Shown: positions 1 through 7,321 of the stretch, piece after piece
How the letters are laid out: each line of letters begins with the position of its first letter
How positions within the stretch are numbered: the first letter of the stretch is position 1
NCBI GenBank assembly: GCA_019873685.1
Contig: JAIOAT010000030.1
Span: 1 to 41,118 of the forward strand
From: Chloroflexota bacterium
GTDB taxonomy: Bacteria; Chloroflexota; Anaerolineae; Aggregatilineales; Ch27
Direction of reading: 5' to 3'
DNA length: 41,118 nucleotides
Notes under the pieces: model-generated
Database searches by the model: none
What the model was told of the DNA's origin: nothing
Seen by the model: the letters and a program-made list of their open reading frames with translations, nothing else
Position numbers and translations under genes: made by a program

Positions 1-27
1 ACGTCCCGTCGCGCCGCTGGCCGCCCA

Positions 28-45
28 CAGGTCAAAAATGACCTG
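28..45. repeat. Small perfect inverted repeat
   Basis: CAGGTCA and TGACCTG form perfect 7-bp arms around an AAAA loop. The site lies in the gene-less left end of the window. It could be an operator or a chance hairpin; the gene it would serve lies outside the window, so its role is unknown. Confidence 0.35.
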
Positions 46-133
46 CAGGGCGCGTTCCGGGCCTGCTACGGCCCTTCTACGCGGTCGGCTTCTGGCGCTG
101 ACACCCCACATAATAGCACACCTTTCTGATTTT

Positions 134-308
134 TGCGAGGATCGGATTCTGCTGAAAAACGGGGGGGATCCTCGCAGACTAATAGGCCGATTTGTCCAGC
201 TATTGCCCGGAATTGCGGGCCTTGCGGCGGGGTGAAGCTGGTCAAAACCCGGACAGGTTGACGGCATGGCGCTTCACCCCCCGAAAATGACGATCGATCC
301 TCGCAGAC
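134..308. repeat. Non-coding segment with repeated 13-mer and nested inverted repeats
   Basis: The first 537 bases hold no convincing gene. Within them GATCCTCGCAGAC occurs twice in direct orientation (167-179 and 296-308), and its first ten bases are also present inverted (TGCGAGGATC, 134-143). A second perfect 10-bp inverted repeat, GGGGTGAAGC (229-238) with GCTTCACCCC (271-280), lies between the copies. This could be a small non-autonomous repetitive element or structured non-coding DNA. No transposase or target-site duplication is visible. Confidence 0.45.
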
Positions 309-431
309 CACCCCTTCCCGCGGCTATTTTCAGCCATTTCGCGGCAGCGACAGATTGCGCGTCACGCCGTCTGCGTCCCGGTCCGCATGGGGCCAGCTAT
401 GCTCAGGGTACACCCGGACGGCCCGCGCGGC

Positions 432-531
432 AAGTGGCCAGAGGCCAGGTGGCAGGAGGCAGATGGCAAGGGCAAGAGGGCGGGGGGCTAGAGGCCGGGT
501 GGCCAGGTGGTCAAGAGGCCAGAGGGCGGCG
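432..531. repeat. Degenerate GGCCAGAGG-type low-complexity tandem repeat
   Basis: About 100 bases of purine-rich sequence built from loose variants of an octamer like AGGCCAGG. It ends just beyond the stop codon of the leftward ROK kinase and so would lie in its 3' untranslated region. The last bases of the window (41096-41118) show the same kind of sequence after the isomerase gene. Confidence 0.5.
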
Positions 532-537
532 GGGAGG

Positions 538-1497
538 TCAGGGAGCGCTGAGGCCCAGCAGCGCGATGACCGCGCCCAGCAGGCCGGTTTCGTTGCCCTG
601 CTCGCCAAGCACGATCTCCACTTCCCGGAAGTGCCCGCGCGTGTTGGCGGCGATATCCCGGAAGAAGGGGCCGACCAGCGCCTCAAAGCTCTCCCGGCAG
701 GCGGCCAGCAGCACCGGCCCGGCGGCGGCGGTCCCGCCGGTCAGGGCGATGCGGTGGGGGTAGAAGATCACGCTGAGCGAGGCCAGCGTCTGCCCCAGGT
801 ACGCGCCAATCTGGCGGATGATCCCGGCGGCGATGGGGTCATTGCCTTCCCGCGCCGCGGCGATGACGAGGTGAGCGGGCACCTCACACCCATAGCGTTC
901 GCGGGCCAGCCGTTCAATTCCCCGCACGCCGCACAGACCTTCCGCTGAGCCGCGGATGCCGTTGTTATCGACCGGCCCCTGCGGGTCGAGGATGATCAGG
1001 CCGGTGTTGCCGGAGTTGCCGCCGTCGATGATCAGTGGCTTGCCGCGGACGATCACCGCGGCCCCCAGGCCGGTCCCGATAGCCAGGCACATGAAGCGCT
1101 CCACCCCCCGGCCAGCGCCGAAGTAATACTCGCCCAGGGAGTGGGCGGTGAGATCGTTGTATACATCGACCGGCAGCCGGTAGGCGCGTTCCAGCGTGAC
1201 GCGCATGTCGAAGTTGCGCAGGGCCGGGGTGTTGCTGGCGATGATCGGGCCACGGCGCTCATCATCCAGTTCGCCATGCATGGAAACGCCAATTCCGGCT
1301 ACCGGCCCTTCCGCCGCCGCCAGCAGCTCATCAATCTGCGCCAGCAGGCGGGCGACGAAGGGCATGGGGTCGGTTCCCCGCGCCTCAGTCGGGATGCGCC
1401 GGAAAGCCGAGATGCGTCCCGTGCTATCCACCAGCCCCAGTTTGGTGTGGGTGCCGCCGATGTCAATGCCGATGGCAAGGGTGTGGGAAGCGGTCAT
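538..1497 (-). CDS. ROK-family sugar kinase lacking the zinc motif
   Basis: Predicted cytoplasmic sugar kinase of the ROK (repressor, ORF, kinase) family, about 319 residues, with no DNA-binding domain. The N-terminal phosphate loop GIDIGGTHTK is at residues 10-19 and the probable catalytic base is Asp115 in the YNDLTAHSLGEY motif; the LAIGTGLGA stretch is the second ATP-binding segment. The usual CxCGxxGCxE zinc-binding motif is absent: the equivalent region reads GIRGSAEGLCG. The protein is clearly paralogous to the kinase at 12509-13486. An upstream ATG at 1503 lies only 2 nt from the AGGAG ribosome-binding site, while the ATG at 1497 has 8-nt spacing, so 1497 is preferred. It is the last gene of the leftward set headed by the aldolase. 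The substrate is unproven; an N-acetylhexosamine or hexosamine is the likeliest from context. Confidence 0.88.
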   Translation of the reverse strand: MTASHTLAIGIDIGGTHTKLGLVDSTGRISAFRRIPTEARGTDPMPFVARLLAQIDELLAAAEGPVAGIGVSMHGELDDERRGPIIASNTPALRNFDMRVTLERAYRLPVDVYNDLTAHSLGEYYFGAGRGVERFMCLAIGTGLGAAVIVRGKPLIIDGGNSGNTGLIILDPQGPVDNNGIRGSAEGLCGVRGIERLARERYGCEVPAHLVIAAAREGNDPIAAGIIRQIGAYLGQTLASLSVIFYPHRIALTGGTAAAGPVLLAACRESFEALVGPFFRDIAANTRGHFREVEIVLGEQGNETGLLGAVIALLGLSAP

Positions 1498-1521
1498 GGG
1501 CATCGCTCCTGCAAGGTTGCC

Positions 1522-2562
1522 TCAGGCGCGCTGGCCGGGCAGGTCGGGGTTCAGGCCGCGGGCCATGGACTGGCGGCAGATGATCTGCTGGAGCAGCGGC
1601 AGGTAGAGGATGGCCCGCGCTTCAATCGGCAGGCCGGTCTCCAGGGCGATCGGGAAGCGGCGCTCCCCGGCGGCGGGCAGGTCGCCGGGCCGGTCGCTGA
1701 TCCACAGGCAGGTCGCCCCGCGCTGGTGGGCGTCGTCCATGGCCCGGCGCTCTTCCGGCAGGAGTTCGTCCGTCAGCAAGCCGGCCACCAGCGTGCGCTC
1801 CGTGACGATGTACTTTGGCCCGTGCAGGTATTCGAGGGTGTGGAAGGCCAGGGCGGGAACCAGGGTGGTTTCCAGGGCTTTGAGCGCGGCTTCACAGGCC
1901 AGGCCATACAGCGGGCCGGAACCCAGGAAGAGGAAACGCTCCACGTGCAGGTCGGCGCCCAGTTCGGCGACCAGCGGCGTGTAGCGGGCGACCAGGCGCT
2001 CGAGGTGAGCGGGCAGTGCGGCCAGCGGTTCGAGCGCATCCTGACCGGCGAAGAGCAGGGCCAACGCCTGCAGGGTGAGGGTCATGCTGCTGAAGGAGCG
2101 CGTCTGGGCGCGGCTGACTTCCCGCGCGGTGTCGATGGTCAGAACGGCGTCCGCCTCCTGGGCCAGGACGCTTTCGCCGGTGCAGGTCACGGCCAGCGTC
2201 ATGCCCTGGCCATGAACGCGGAACAGGCGGGCGGCCTCGATGGTCTCGCGGGTCTTGCCCTCGCGGGAGACGGTGATCAGCAGGGTGGGGCGCTGCGGGG
2301 CAAATTCGCGCCGGGGAAAGAGCATCAGCTCCGACGCGGAGAGCGCCCGGCAGGGGAGGCCGGTGGTCTGCTGGATCAGCGCCGCGCCGACTAGGGCGGC
2401 GTAATACGTGGAGCCGCAGCCGGTGAGGATGACCTGCTCAAAGCGGCGCTCTTCCCATATCGCCCGGATTTGCGGGCCGCGCCGGTCGATCAGTTCCAGC
2501 GCATCGCGCCAGATGGCCGGCTGGCTGAGGATTTCGGTCAGGGTATGCGTGGTTGCTGTCAT
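1522..2562 (-). CDS. Double-SIS-domain phosphosugar isomerase/deaminase (GlmS C-terminal/AgaS-like)
   Basis: A 346-residue protein with two SIS (sugar isomerase) domains, matching in length and layout the isomerase half of GlmS and related amino-sugar-phosphate deaminases such as AgaS. It contains the first-domain motif TGCGSTYY and the LEYLHGP motif equivalent to the GlmS ELKHGP region with its conserved Glu. The phosphate-binding loop is unusual: the normal SRSGET/SQSGET reads SREGKT, replacing a phosphate-contacting Ser with Glu. The paralog at 6114-7172 keeps SRSGET. A strong AGGAGG site precedes the ATG. It lies between the DeoR regulator and the ROK kinase and probably acts on a hexosamine-6-phosphate in the cytoplasm, but the altered loop makes the substrate uncertain. 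Confidence 0.85.
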   Translation of the reverse strand: MTATTHTLTEILSQPAIWRDALELIDRRGPQIRAIWEERRFEQVILTGCGSTYYAALVGAALIQQTTGLPCRALSASELMLFPRREFAPQRPTLLITVSREGKTRETIEAARLFRVHGQGMTLAVTCTGESVLAQEADAVLTIDTAREVSRAQTRSFSSMTLTLQALALLFAGQDALEPLAALPAHLERLVARYTPLVAELGADLHVERFLFLGSGPLYGLACEAALKALETTLVPALAFHTLEYLHGPKYIVTERTLVAGLLTDELLPEERRAMDDAHQRGATCLWISDRPGDLPAAGERRFPIALETGLPIEARAILYLPLLQQIICRQSMARGLNPDLPGQRA

Positions 2563-2597
2563 GCTGCCTCCTGAGGGTGGGCCGCCCGGCGGGCGGA

Positions 2598-3362
2598 TCA
2601 GGCTTCAATGACCTCGATGCCCATCTGGCGGATCTGGGCCAGCAGGTCGGGGTCGGCTTCCCGGTTGGTGACCAGCCGGGTGATGCGGTCGATCGGGGCA
2701 ACGTAGGCGGAGGCCGTCTTGCCCAGCTTGGTATGATCGACGACGAGGATGTTTTCCGGGGCGACCTGCAGGATGGCCCGGTCGGTCATGATCTCCGGGA
2801 GGTAGTCGTTGGTCAGGCCGGCCTGGGGGCTGACGGCGCGCATGCCGATGATGACTTTGTCGATGCGCACCTCGCGGAGGGCCTGCTCGGTGATATGGCC
2901 GACCATCGACAGTTCTGAGGCCCGCAGCATTCCGCCCAGCACCACCACGGTGATACCCTCCGCGATGGCCAGTTCGGTAGCCACGCTGATGGAGTTGGTG
3001 ACCACCGTGAGGTTCTTGCGGTCGACGAGCTGGCGGGCCAGGTAGGTGGTGGTGGAGCCGGAACTGAGGAAGATGGTATCGCCGGGAGCGATGAGCCTGG
3101 CGGCTGCCCTGGCGATGCGGATCTTCAGGTCGCGGTTCTCCTGCATGCGCTGGATCACCGGCGGCTCCGGGGGCGTTTCGATGGGGTAGACGGCCCCGCC
3201 GTGGGCGCGGCGGACCAGGCCCTGCCGGGCCAGCTCGTTAAGATCGCGGCGAATGGTGATCTCGCTGACGCCGAAGATGCTGCTCAGTTCAGGGACGGTC
3301 ACTTTGCCCTGCTCGCGGAGCGCCTCCAGCGTCAATCGCAGTCGTTCCTCTTTGAGCAACAT
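2598..3362 (-). CDS. DeoR-family transcriptional regulator
   Basis: A 254-residue regulator of the DeoR/GlpR family. An N-terminal winged helix-turn-helix (about residues 5-57, including VSEITIRRDLNEL) precedes a sugar-phosphate sensor domain (residues 75-250) with the characteristic SSGSTTTYLA and GMRAVSPQAGLTND segments. Such proteins usually repress catabolic operons and are released by a phosphorylated sugar. It lies between the aldolase and the SIS/ROK genes, so it probably controls this locus. The repeated TGATTGTTT-type sites at 4635-4666 and 6066-6081 are the best operator candidates. The effector may be tagatose- or hexosamine-phosphate; this is inference. Confidence 0.93.
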   Translation of the reverse strand: MLLKEERLRLTLEALREQGKVTVPELSSIFGVSEITIRRDLNELARQGLVRRAHGGAVYPIETPPEPPVIQRMQENRDLKIRIARAAARLIAPGDTIFLSSGSTTTYLARQLVDRKNLTVVTNSISVATELAIAEGITVVVLGGMLRASELSMVGHITEQALREVRIDKVIIGMRAVSPQAGLTNDYLPEIMTDRAILQVAPENILVVDHTKLGKTASAYVAPIDRITRLVTNREADPDLLAQIRQMGIEVIEA

Positions 3363-3427
3363 GGCTTTATCCCCTCACCCTGGCTTGAGCGTGTGATGCA
3401 CTTTTGCCCCTATCCCCCGACTCCCTT

Positions 3428-3477
3428 CCCCGCCAGCAGGGAAAGGGGAGTAGCCTTATCCCTCCCTGCTGGCGGGG
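3428..3477. repeat. Palindromic intergenic element
   Basis: Perfect 15-bp arms CCCCGCCAGCAGGGA (3428-3442) and TCCCTGCTGGCGGGG (3463-3477) flank a 20-nt centre, and similarity continues outward for several bases with one mismatch. It sits in the 260-bp gap between the aldolase stop and the DeoR start. The sequence resembles the dispersed C/G-rich palindromes seen between genes in many bacterial genomes. It could act as an mRNA hairpin, but no T-run follows. Confidence 0.6.
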
Positions 3478-3622
3478 AGGGACCACAGGGTGGGGTAGTG
3501 CCACGCACATCGCCTCATCTGTTACCCGCAGTGCCAGCGGACCGAATCCCTGGCACATTTAGCGCTGGCTGGCCGGGCGGGCGGGTCGCCCGGCGCGGCG
3601 GCTATACCCGAAGCTGGCGCGC

Positions 3623-4591
3623 TCACTCCCGGTAGTGGCGGTACCACCCTTCGCTGACTGCCATCGGTTCGTAGAAATCCGTCCAGGGGCGGGCTTCCGC
3701 GTTGGCGATGGCCACCAGCCGACGCATACGTTCGGCGGCCACCTCCGTCAGGAAGCGCTGCCGTTCCGCCGGGGGCATGGTCACGCACTCTTTCCAGATC
3801 GCCCGTCCGCCGATGAACCCGCTGGCGCCGTTCTGGCAGGCCACACGCACCTGCTGCTCGAACACCTCAAAGTCCACGCCCGCGCTGAGCAAGGCCCATG
3901 GCACGCAGCTGGCCTCGCTGACGGCGGCGCAGGCCTCGGCCCAGGAGCGCGGGTCAGTGTCAAAGGCAACGTCGACAGGGAACTCCAGCTTGAGGATGTC
4001 CGGCCCCAGGCGGCTCAGACGGGCGGCGGTCTCCCGCACCAGGCGGGGCCGCTGCCGGGCGAACGCCTCGCTGGATCTGGGGACGGCGGCGTCCAGGCTG
4101 TAGGTTAGCGGTTCCAGGTAAAAGGGGATGTCCTCCGCCCGGCACTGATCGCGGACCCGGATGACCAGGGCGTCCAGTTCATCGGCCAGGGGGCCGGAAT
4201 CGGGATGGTAGTAGATGAGCAGCTTGACCGCCGACGCGCCCATGCGCTTGATCTTGGCGACCGACCAATCCGGGTCAAATTCAGTGCGGCGGTAGGTGGA
4301 ATCGCCGGAATAGCCGCTTTCCTCCAGGGCCATCAGCAGGCCGCAATGACCGGACATGTGCAGGGCCGCTTCCAGCCCGTAGGTGGGGTCAAGCAGCACT
4401 GCGCTGGCGATCCCTGAGAGCGCCACCGCCGTATCGCGCTTGATGGCGGCGGCGTCTTCGAAGGTGGCCGAGGGTGGCAGTAACTGGCGGTAGTTGTTGC
4501 GCTGGTCAAAGGCGAGGATGGCGAAGGTATGGTGGGGCGTACTGGTTGCTTTGATGCCGCGCAATCTACCGGGTTCAAGGGCGATTTTCAT
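3623..4591 (-). CDS. lacD: Class I tagatose-1,6-bisphosphate aldolase (LacD family)
   Basis: A 322-residue TIM-barrel aldolase of the LacD/DeoC superfamily, close to the usual LacD length of about 326. It would cleave D-tagatose 1,6-bisphosphate to dihydroxyacetone phosphate and glyceraldehyde 3-phosphate. Matching active-site residues are visible: Lys123 in AVKLLIYY, Glu160 in YLEPLTY and Lys201 in LKLEFPVD, the last corresponding to the Schiff-base lysine. It is the first gene of the leftward set and is divergent from the GatZ/KbaZ-like gene. A perfect TATAAT box on the minus strand (4621-4626) lies shortly upstream. A sulfofructose-phosphate-type aldolase of the same superfamily is possible, but the amino-sugar neighbours favour tagatose. 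Confidence 0.85.
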   Translation of the reverse strand: MKIALEPGRLRGIKATSTPHHTFAILAFDQRNNYRQLLPPSATFEDAAAIKRDTAVALSGIASAVLLDPTYGLEAALHMSGHCGLLMALEESGYSGDSTYRRTEFDPDWSVAKIKRMGASAVKLLIYYHPDSGPLADELDALVIRVRDQCRAEDIPFYLEPLTYSLDAAVPRSSEAFARQRPRLVRETAARLSRLGPDILKLEFPVDVAFDTDPRSWAEACAAVSEASCVPWALLSAGVDFEVFEQQVRVACQNGASGFIGGRAIWKECVTMPPAERQRFLTEVAAERMRRLVAIANAEARPWTDFYEPMAVSEGWYRHYRE

Positions 4592-4620
4592 GGTGGATTC
4601 CCCCGCGATCCTTTGAGGTG

Positions 4621-4649
4621 ATTATAGGCGAAAATGATTGTTTGTGCAA
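4621..4649 (-). promoter_or_regulatory. Promoter for the leftward aldolase set
   Basis: On the minus strand TTGCAC (4644-4649) and a perfect TATAAT (4621-4626) are separated by 17 bp and point toward the aldolase start at 4591. The -35 box is weak, the -10 box perfect. The interval overlaps a TGATTGTTTGTG repeat, as expected for repression. Confidence 0.6.
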
Positions 4650-4666
4650 TTATTTGACTGTTTATG
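4635..4666. promoter_or_regulatory. Probable DeoR operator: paired direct repeats
   Basis: TGATTGTTTGTG (4635-4646) and TGACTGTTTATG (4655-4666) are direct repeats differing at two of twelve positions. Their starts are 20 bp apart, about two helical turns. They lie between and over the two divergent promoters. A closely similar sequence lies on the minus strand at 6070-6081 upstream of the next rightward gene. Binding by the DeoR protein encoded at 2598-3362 is inferred. Confidence 0.55.
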
Positions 4667-4681
4667 ACTTCTTGTTAGAAT
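4654..4681 (+). promoter_or_regulatory. Promoter for the rightward GatZ-like gene
   Basis: TTGACT (4654-4659) and TAGAAT (4676-4681) are separated by 16 bp, a good sigma70-type match. The -35 box overlaps the second TGACTGTTTATG repeat. The promoter location argues against translation starting at the ATG at 4680 and supports the ATG at 4776. Confidence 0.65.
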
Positions 4682-4775
4682 GAAAATAGCCATTCGAACA
4701 CTGCAATTCATCCCGTTTTCCCCGCCGTTCTTCCACCAGGGCGATCGGCCTCTCGGCCCCGGAAAGGTGTCGGCC

Positions 4776-6002
4776 ATGCACATCAAGACGATGATCGAGC
4801 GCATCATTGCCCTGCGGGAAGCACAGGGGATCACCCTGTGCCTGCTGGCGGTCTGCCCCAACTCAGAGGCCGTGCTGGAGGCGGCGGTGAAGGCCGCCGG
4901 GCGCAACCGCACGCCCATGCTCTTCGCCGCCACACTGAACCAGGTCGACCGCGATGGCGGCTATACCGGCTGGACGCCCGCTCAGTTTGTCGAGCGGCTG
5001 AACCACTATGCCGCCGTCTATGGCGTTGATCCGGAGACGTTGCTGCCCTGCCTGGATCACGGCGGCCCCTGGCTGAAAGACCTGCACACGATCAACCGGC
5101 TCAGCTTCGAGGAGACCTGGGAAGCGGTCAAAGCCTCGATCACGGCGGTGCTGCAGGCCGGTTACCGGCTGCTGCACATCGATCCGACGGTAGACCGCAC
5201 CATCCCCGGGCCGCTGCCGGTGGAGCTGGTGGTTGAGCGCAGCCTCGACCTGATCGCCTACGCCGAGGCTGAGCGCGAACGCCTGAAGCTGCCGCCGGTG
5301 GCCTACGAGGTCGGCACGGAGGAGGTGCATGGCGGGCTGGTCAACCTGGACAACTTCACGCATTTTCTGCGCCTGTTGTACGCCGGGCTGGAGGCACGCC
5401 AGCTCAGCCATGCCGCCCCGGCCTTTGTGGTGGCCCAGGTTGGCACCGACCTGCACACGACCGCTTTTGACCGCCAGGCAGCGCAGCGGCTGCGGGAAAT
5501 TGTCGCACCGTATGGGGCGCTCATCAAGGGGCATTACACCGATTGGGTGGAGACTCCGGCGGCTTATAGCGAGGTAGGCATGGGCGGGGCGAATGTTGGG
5601 CCGGAATTCACTGCCGCCGAATTTGAGGCGCTCCAGGCCCTGGCCGCCCGCGAGGCCGACCTGGCGCGCACCGATCCCGGGCTTGTCCCCGCTGGCTTCT
5701 TCGACCACCTGACGGAGGCGGTGGATCGTTCCAACCGCTGGAAGAAGTGGCTCCAGCCGGAGGAACAGGGCAAGGCGTTGCGGGAACTCTCGCCCGCCCG
5801 GCAGGAGTGGATGCTCAAAACGTGCGCCCGCTATGTGTGGACGGATAGCGATGTGGTCGCCGCCCGGCAGCGCCTGTACGACAACCTCAGTCCAATCTTT
5901 CCAGACCCGCACGGGTATGTGGTAGACTGGATTGTAGGGAGTATTGAACGCTATATCGTGGCTTTTCATCTCTTCAACGCGCAGGTTTTCTTCCGGGAAT
6001 AG
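4776..6002 (+). CDS. GatZ/KbaZ-like tagatose-bisphosphate aldolase subunit
   Basis: A 408-residue protein of the GatZ/KbaZ (AgaZ) family. The N-terminal stretch with [20 protein letters not shown] closely follows the family pattern (EATSNQVNQFGGYTG in E. coli GatZ), and [10 protein letters not shown] and VGTEEVHGG match later conserved blocks. In E. coli this family is the stabilising, non-catalytic partner of the class II aldolase GatY/KbaY; older annotations called AgaZ a tagatose-6-phosphate kinase. No GatY/KbaY partner lies in the window; a class I LacD is encoded divergently instead. The ATG at 4776, preceded by GGAAAGG, is preferred over the one at 4680, which falls in the promoter -10 box. 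The real activity here is open. Confidence 0.87.
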   Translation: MHIKTMIERIIALREAQGITLCLLAVCPNSEAVLEAAVKAAGRNRTPMLFAATLNQVDRDGGYTGWTPAQFVERLNHYAAVYGVDPETLLPCLDHGGPWLKDLHTINRLSFEETWEAVKASITAVLQAGYRLLHIDPTVDRTIPGPLPVELVVERSLDLIAYAEAERERLKLPPVAYEVGTEEVHGGLVNLDNFTHFLRLLYAGLEARQLSHAAPAFVVAQVGTDLHTTAFDRQAAQRLREIVAPYGALIKGHYTDWVETPAAYSEVGMGGANVGPEFTAAEFEALQALAAREADLARTDPGLVPAGFFDHLTEAVDRSNRWKKWLQPEEQGKALRELSPARQEWMLKTCARYVWTDSDVVAARQRLYDNLSPIFPDPHGYVVDWIVGSIERYIVAFHLFNAQVFFRE

Positions 6003-6025
6003 GGGGCGCTTGGGCACCAAACCGG

Positions 6026-6081
6026 TTGACGGGCATCGGGAATCGTACTAGGATATATTCGTATACAATCAAAAACAATCA
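6026..6081 (+). promoter_or_regulatory. Promoter and DeoR-like operator before the second SIS gene
   Basis: TTGACG (6026-6031) and TAGGAT (6049-6054) are spaced 17 bp apart. Immediately downstream, CAATCAAAAACAATCA (6066-6081) is the reverse complement of TGATTGTTTTTGATTG, matching the repeat at 4635-4646 at 11 of 12 positions over its first half. The arrangement fits repression by the DeoR regulator just after the transcription start. Confidence 0.5.
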
Positions 6082-6113
6082 TATATGTTCATCGCGTACG
6101 GAAGGCGGGGTCC

Positions 6114-7172
6114 ATGGACGAGCGTGGCAAATACACGCTGGCCGAAATCCTGAGCCAGCCAGAGATCTGGTCAGACGCCCTCCAGGTGATTAACGCTCAG
6201 GCACAGGCGCTGGGCGATTTCTGGGGGCGGAACCACTTCGAGCAAGTTCTGTTTACCGGCTGCGGATCCACCTACTATCTGGCGCAATTTGCGGCGGCGC
6301 TGCTGCGCAGCCAGTCGCCTATTCCCGCGCACGCTTACCCGGCCTCCGAACTCGCCCTCTTCCCCGACTCCTGTTTTGACCCTCAGATCAATACATTGCT
6401 GGTTGCCATCTCCCGGTCCGGGGAGACGACCGAAACGCTGGCTGCTGTCCGGCTGTTCCGGGCGCGTTACCGTGGCCAGGTGCTGGTGGTGACCTGCTAC
6501 AGCGAGAGCGCCCTGGCAGCCGAGGCGGACCTGCTGGTCGCCATCGATGCGGCCCGCGAGCAGAGCGTGGCGCAGACACGCTCCTTCAGCAGTATGGCGC
6601 TGGTCAGCCAGGCGATCGCCGGGATATTCGCCGGGCAGGCGCTCGATCTCTCGCCGTTGCCGGCGGTGGCCCGGCGATTGCTGACTGGCTACGGCGACCT
6701 CGCCCGTGAACTGGGCCAGAACGGCCAGATCGAACGGTTCTTCTTCCTGGGGTCGAACATGCTGTACGGGCTGGCCTGCGAAGCCATGCTCAAAATGAAA
6801 GAAATGTCGCTGTCCTACAGCGAGGCGTACCACATGCTGGAATTCCGGCATGGCCCGATGTCGATGGTCAACGAGCACACCCTGGTGGTCGGCCTGCTTT
6901 CCGATCAGGCCGCCGCCCAGGAGACGGCTGTGCTGCGCGATATGCGGGCGCGCGGCGCGCGCATCCTGGCCATCGGCGAAGCGCCGGGCGAGGATGTCGC
7001 CAGCCTGGGGCAGGTGGTGGCGCTGCAGACGGGGCTGCCGCTGGCAGCGCGGGCAATCGCCTACCTGCCGGTGCTGCAATTGCTGGCCTATTATCGCGCG
7101 ATCTTCAACCAGCAGAATCCTGATCAGCCGGCCAACCTGCACGCGGTGATCGTTCTGGAGCCGCTGGTGTAA
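6114..7172 (+). CDS. Double-SIS-domain phosphosugar isomerase/deaminase
   Basis: A 352-residue paralog of the SIS protein at 1522-2562, alike from the first residues (LAEILSQPEIW against LTEILSQPAIW). It keeps the canonical phosphate-binding loop ISRSGETTET and the TGCGSTYY and LEFRHGP motifs of the GlmS isomerase/AgaS group. The most likely role is conversion of a hexosamine-6-phosphate (glucosamine- or galactosamine-6-phosphate) to the ketose phosphate with release of ammonia; no glutaminase domain is present, so it is not a GlmS synthase. It follows the GatZ-like gene by 111 bp with its own promoter and candidate operator, and precedes the transporter genes. Confidence 0.87.
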   Translation: MDERGKYTLAEILSQPEIWSDALQVINAQAQALGDFWGRNHFEQVLFTGCGSTYYLAQFAAALLRSQSPIPAHAYPASELALFPDSCFDPQINTLLVAISRSGETTETLAAVRLFRARYRGQVLVVTCYSESALAAEADLLVAIDAAREQSVAQTRSFSSMALVSQAIAGIFAGQALDLSPLPAVARRLLTGYGDLARELGQNGQIERFFFLGSNMLYGLACEAMLKMKEMSLSYSEAYHMLEFRHGPMSMVNEHTLVVGLLSDQAAAQETAVLRDMRARGARILAIGEAPGEDVASLGQVVALQTGLPLAARAIAYLPVLQLLAYYRAIFNQQNPDQPANLHAVIVLEPLV

Positions 7173-7281
7173 CGCACAGGCGGCGCTGAATCGATCAGCG
7201 TCCGGTGGGTTCCCGGTATAGTGCAGAAAAGGAGGGCAGCGCGTAACCAATAAAAGCGTCTGGTAAGCCTAACCGTCTCGT

Positions 7282-7299
7282 CCAACGAACGTTCTTTGG
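7282..7299. promoter_or_regulatory. LacI-type palindrome before the first binding-protein gene
   Basis: CCAACGAACGTTCTTTGG is a near-perfect 18-bp palindrome (one mismatched pair) with a central GAACGTTC. The same CGAACGTTC core occurs in the palindrome at 26910-26927 upstream of the lacI-type gene. It lies 22 bp before the ATG of the binding protein. Function is inferred. Confidence 0.45.
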
Positions 7300-7321
7300 T
7301 CCCAAGAGTAGGAGAAGAAGC

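Noticed and set aside
38..311. Short open frames on both strands at the left end
   Set aside because: No convincing ribosome-binding site, no recognisable domain, and they cross the repeats and hairpins of the region.
4680..4775. N-terminal extension of the GatZ-like protein from the ATG at 4680
   Set aside because: That ATG overlaps the predicted -10 box, the extension does not match the family, and the ATG at 4776 has a good ribosome-binding site.
7184..7200. Small stem-loop CGCTGA/TCAGCG after the second SIS gene
   Set aside because: Only six base pairs and no T-run; too weak to call a terminator.
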